This document shows, piece after piece, positions 38,040 through 39,673 of a stretch of 39,673 nucleotides of DNA. Position numbers and translations under genes: made by a program. Position 1 is the stretch's first letter, and each line of letters begins with the position of its first letter. The stretch comes from an uncultured Rhodoplanes sp. (GTDB lineage Bacteria; Pseudomonadota; Alphaproteobacteria; Rhizobiales; Xanthobacteraceae), in contig CAKZHN010000233.1 in the NCBI GenBank assembly GCA_936924235.1, positions 1 through 39,673 of the forward strand, in the 5' to 3' direction. The notes beneath the pieces were generated by a model. That model searched no databases and had not been told where the DNA came from. It was given only the letters and a program-made list of their open reading frames with translations.

Positions 38040-38918
38040 TTACTTCTTGTCGAGCCGCTCGACCTTGTTGGTCTCGCGGAGCTTGGCGATGTATTCGGCC
38101 TGGGCCTTGCGCGCCACGTAGGCCTCGATCTGCTCCTTGACCTTGTCGAACTCCGGCACTGGCTTGTTGCGCTTGTCCTCGACCTTGATGATGTGCCAGC
38201 CGAACTGGCTCTTCACCGGATCGGACACCTCGCCCTTGTTGAGCTTGAAGGCGACCGCGGAGAACTCCGGCACCATCTGCTCCTTGCCGAACCAGCCGAG
38301 ATCGCCGCCCTCGGCGGCCGCGCCCGGATCCTTCGACTTCTGCTTGGCGAGCTCGGCGAAGTCGGTGCCCTTCTTGATCTCGGCGAGCACCGCTTTGGCC
38401 TCCTCCTCGGTCGGCACCAGGATATGGCGGGCGTGCACCTCCTGCTCGGTGCCGGCCTTGGCGACGGCCTCCTCGTAGACCTTCTTCATCGCCGCATCGG
38501 TGGCCGCGGCCTTGCCTTCCTCGATCAGCAGCATCTCCATCGCGAGCTTGTTGCGGATGAAGGCGATGCGGGTCTTGAAGTCCTTCTGATCGGTGATCTT
38601 CTTGGCCTCGGCCGCCTTTGACATATTGATGACATCGGCCAAATAGCCCACCAGCGCGTCGCGCTTGGCATCGCCCTGAAGCTGGGCGACCTGCTGCCCC
38701 ATGTCCTCCTCGGCCATTGCGAGGTCGCTCTCGTGGATTTCGACGCCCTGGACCTTGGCGATTACCTTGTCGGGCTGGGCGGGTGCGGGCTTGCTGCTCT
38801 GGGCCTGCGCCATGGCCGGGATTGCGATCAGGGTGGCGGCGAGCAGCCCCAGGGCCTGGGCACGGAGCGTGGGAAGCGCAGAGAAGGCGGGCGAACGGCG
38901 TTCGATGTCTTTACGCAT
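38040..38918 (-). CDS. Parvulin-type peptidyl-prolyl cis-trans isomerase (PpiC/SurA-like)
   Basis: This 292-residue exported protein helps fold envelope proteins by isomerising proline bonds. Residues 1-38 form a signal peptide (basic start, LLAATLIAIPAMAQA). An N-terminal helical chaperone-like part follows (50-155). The parvulin domain spans about 160-250, with EVHARHILVPTEEEA, GGDLGWFGKEQMVPEF and SQFGWHIIKVEDKR. The ATG at 38918 is preferred because AGGAC lies just upstream and the signal peptide follows; the much longer in-frame extension overlaps secA antisense. It diverges from secA, a pairing that is common in Hyphomicrobiales. Confidence 0.94.
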   Translation of the reverse strand: MRKDIERRSPAFSALPTLRAQALGLLAATLIAIPAMAQAQSSKPAPAQPDKVIAKVQGVEIHESDLAMAEEDMGQQVAQLQGDAKRDALVGYLADVINMSKAAEAKKITDQKDFKTRIAFIRNKLAMEMLLIEEGKAAATDAAMKKVYEEAVAKAGTEQEVHARHILVPTEEEAKAVLAEIKKGTDFAELAKQKSKDPGAAAEGGDLGWFGKEQMVPEFSAVAFKLNKGEVSDPVKSQFGWHIIKVEDKRNKPVPEFDKVKEQIEAYVARKAQAEYIAKLRETNKVERLDKK

Positions 38919-39246
38919 GACGGTCCTATGGGATCCTTTGACTATCCTGACGGTTGACTGTGCCGCGGATAGGGGCGGCGACTTGTCGCGCAAATCGCTA
39001 CCCCTTGGCAATGACAAGAATACGAGGGCCTTGTCACAAGACCGCGCAAACAGCCAAATGCCTGCGAATTGAACATTTTGCGCCCGGTGGCGCACTAATT
39101 GACAAGAATAATACCCCCTCCTATGTCTCGAATGCCTGCGGTCCTGCTCGATGCTCGCTATCCCGTTGCAATTGCCCGAGAAGTGCCGCATTTCCCCCAC
39201 GGATGGCCGCATCGGCGGCTTGCCCAAGGCAAGGATTTGACCCGCA
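38919..39246. other. 328-nt divergent promoter region, PPIase/secA
   Basis: No gene is seen. The secA-proximal half holds a good promoter candidate (39099-39127). CTTGTCACAAG at about 39030-39040 is a small palindrome that could be an operator. Minus-strand promoter elements for the PPIase are not clear. A 133-codon plus-strand frame here has no coding character. Confidence 0.5.
39099..39127 (+). promoter_or_regulatory. Candidate sigma-70 promoter of secA
   Basis: TTGACA (39099-39104) is a perfect -35 hexamer, separated by 17 nt from TATGTC (39122-39127), which matches three of six -10 bases including the first three. The start of secA is 119 nt further on, leaving room for a long leader. 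Confidence 0.5.
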
Positions 39247-39673
39247 ATGCTCGGCGCAGTCGCCCGTAAACTATTCGGCTCGTCCAACGACCGCCGGGTC
39301 CGCAAGTACCAGCCCCGCGTCGACGCGATCAACGCGCTGGAACCGGAGCTGGTGAAGCTCACCGATGAGCAGCTCCGCGCCCGCACCGAGGAGTTCAAGA
39401 AGCAGATCGCCGAGGGCGCCTCCCTCGACGACATCCTGGTGCCGGCCTTCGCCACCGTCCGCGAGGGGGCGAAGCGCGCCATCGGCCAGCGGCATTTCGA
39501 CGTCCAGCTGATCGGCGGCATGATCCTGCACGAGGGCCGCATTTCCGAGATGAAGACCGGCGAGGGCAAGACGCTGGTTGCTACGCTGGCCGTCTACCTC
39601 AATGCGCTCGCGGGCCGCGGCGTGCATGTCGTCACCGTGAACGACTACCTCGCCAAGCGCGACTCCGAATGGA
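39247..39673 (+). CDS. secA: Preprotein translocase ATPase SecA (5' part)
   Basis: The first 142 codons of secA are present; the rest lies past the window edge. SecA drives protein export through SecYEG with ATP. The product begins MLGAVARKLFGSSNDRRVRKY and continues with the family segment AIGQRHFDVQLIGGMILHEG. Next come the Walker A motif MKTGEGKT and the conserved VNDYLAKRD, where the window ends at DSEW. AAGGA lies 12 nt before the ATG. The stop is not seen, so only the N-terminal nucleotide-binding region can be judged, and it looks intact. Confidence 0.97.
   Translation, partial: MLGAVARKLFGSSNDRRVRKYQPRVDAINALEPELVKLTDEQLRARTEEFKKQIAEGASLDDILVPAFATVREGAKRAIGQRHFDVQLIGGMILHEGRISEMKTGEGKTLVATLAVYLNALAGRGVHVVTVNDYLAKRDSEW

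Noticed and set aside
38954..39355. 133-codon plus-strand frame overlapping the secA start
   Set aside because: It crosses the divergent promoter region and runs out of frame through secA; no coding character.

Overview
The window is GC-rich chromosomal DNA from an alphaproteobacterium. The gene set points to Hyphomicrobiales, close to the Bradyrhizobium/Rhodopseudomonas/Xanthobacteraceae group. Supporting signs are a DUF4167 gene beside ptsP-prfA-prmC, divergent lysC/ubiG, an NDUFAF5-type methyltransferase next to comF, a Bug/TctC binding protein, a PhaR-phaAB cluster and an orphan Flp pilin. Nearly all of it is ordinary housekeeping sequence. I see no phage, transposase, CRISPR array, tRNA or rRNA. 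The many very long ORFs antisense to real genes are artefacts of high GC.

Layout. 148-3426 (minus): ispA, a DUF1345 membrane protein and a Na+/H+ antiporter, tightly spaced. 3455-6541 (plus): mtgA, rpmF, a small membrane protein and a gamma-glutamyltransferase-family protein. 6548-10572: a small unknown protein, a PAS-GGDEF-EAL protein with degenerate motifs, and a Do-family periplasmic protease followed by a strong terminator. 10855-13785: phaR divergent from phaA and phaB, the monomer-supply half of polyhydroxybutyrate synthesis (no phaC here). 13789-18096: an elongation factor P locus, with epmB and epmA on the minus strand, efp divergent, and a DUF985 gene and a TctC-type binding protein mixed in. 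18320-19937: gloB divergent from a methyltransferase that may be leaderless.

20030-25608 (minus): ptsP, prfA and prmC joined by 4-nt stop/start overlaps, then a long untranslated gap and a DUF4167 gene whose product has a Q/N-rich, prion-like middle. 25835-28821: a dienelactone-hydrolase-like protein, lysC and ubiG. 28823-31348: three apparently accessory genes (a 3-hydroxyisobutyrate-dehydrogenase-like oxidoreductase, an EamA transporter and an AT-richer orphan membrane protein). 31464-33946 (minus): comF, grxC, a nitrilase-family amidohydrolase and a DUF1178 gene, the last three coupled by overlaps. 34024-35813: a membrane coiled-coil protein and the NDUFAF5-like methyltransferase. 35818-38918 (minus): Flp pilin, mutT, argJ and a parvulin-type PPIase. 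39247 to the end: the start of secA.

Intergenic space holds a family of 30-nt REP-like palindromes, two of them as inverted pairs, and one sequence occurring identically at 10786 and 37859. I found no convincing undescribed multi-gene system. The observations most worth following are the prion-like DUF4167 protein and its long leader, the EF-P modification locus, the orphan membrane gene at 30716, and the leaderless methyltransferase promoter with a palindrome at its -35 position.
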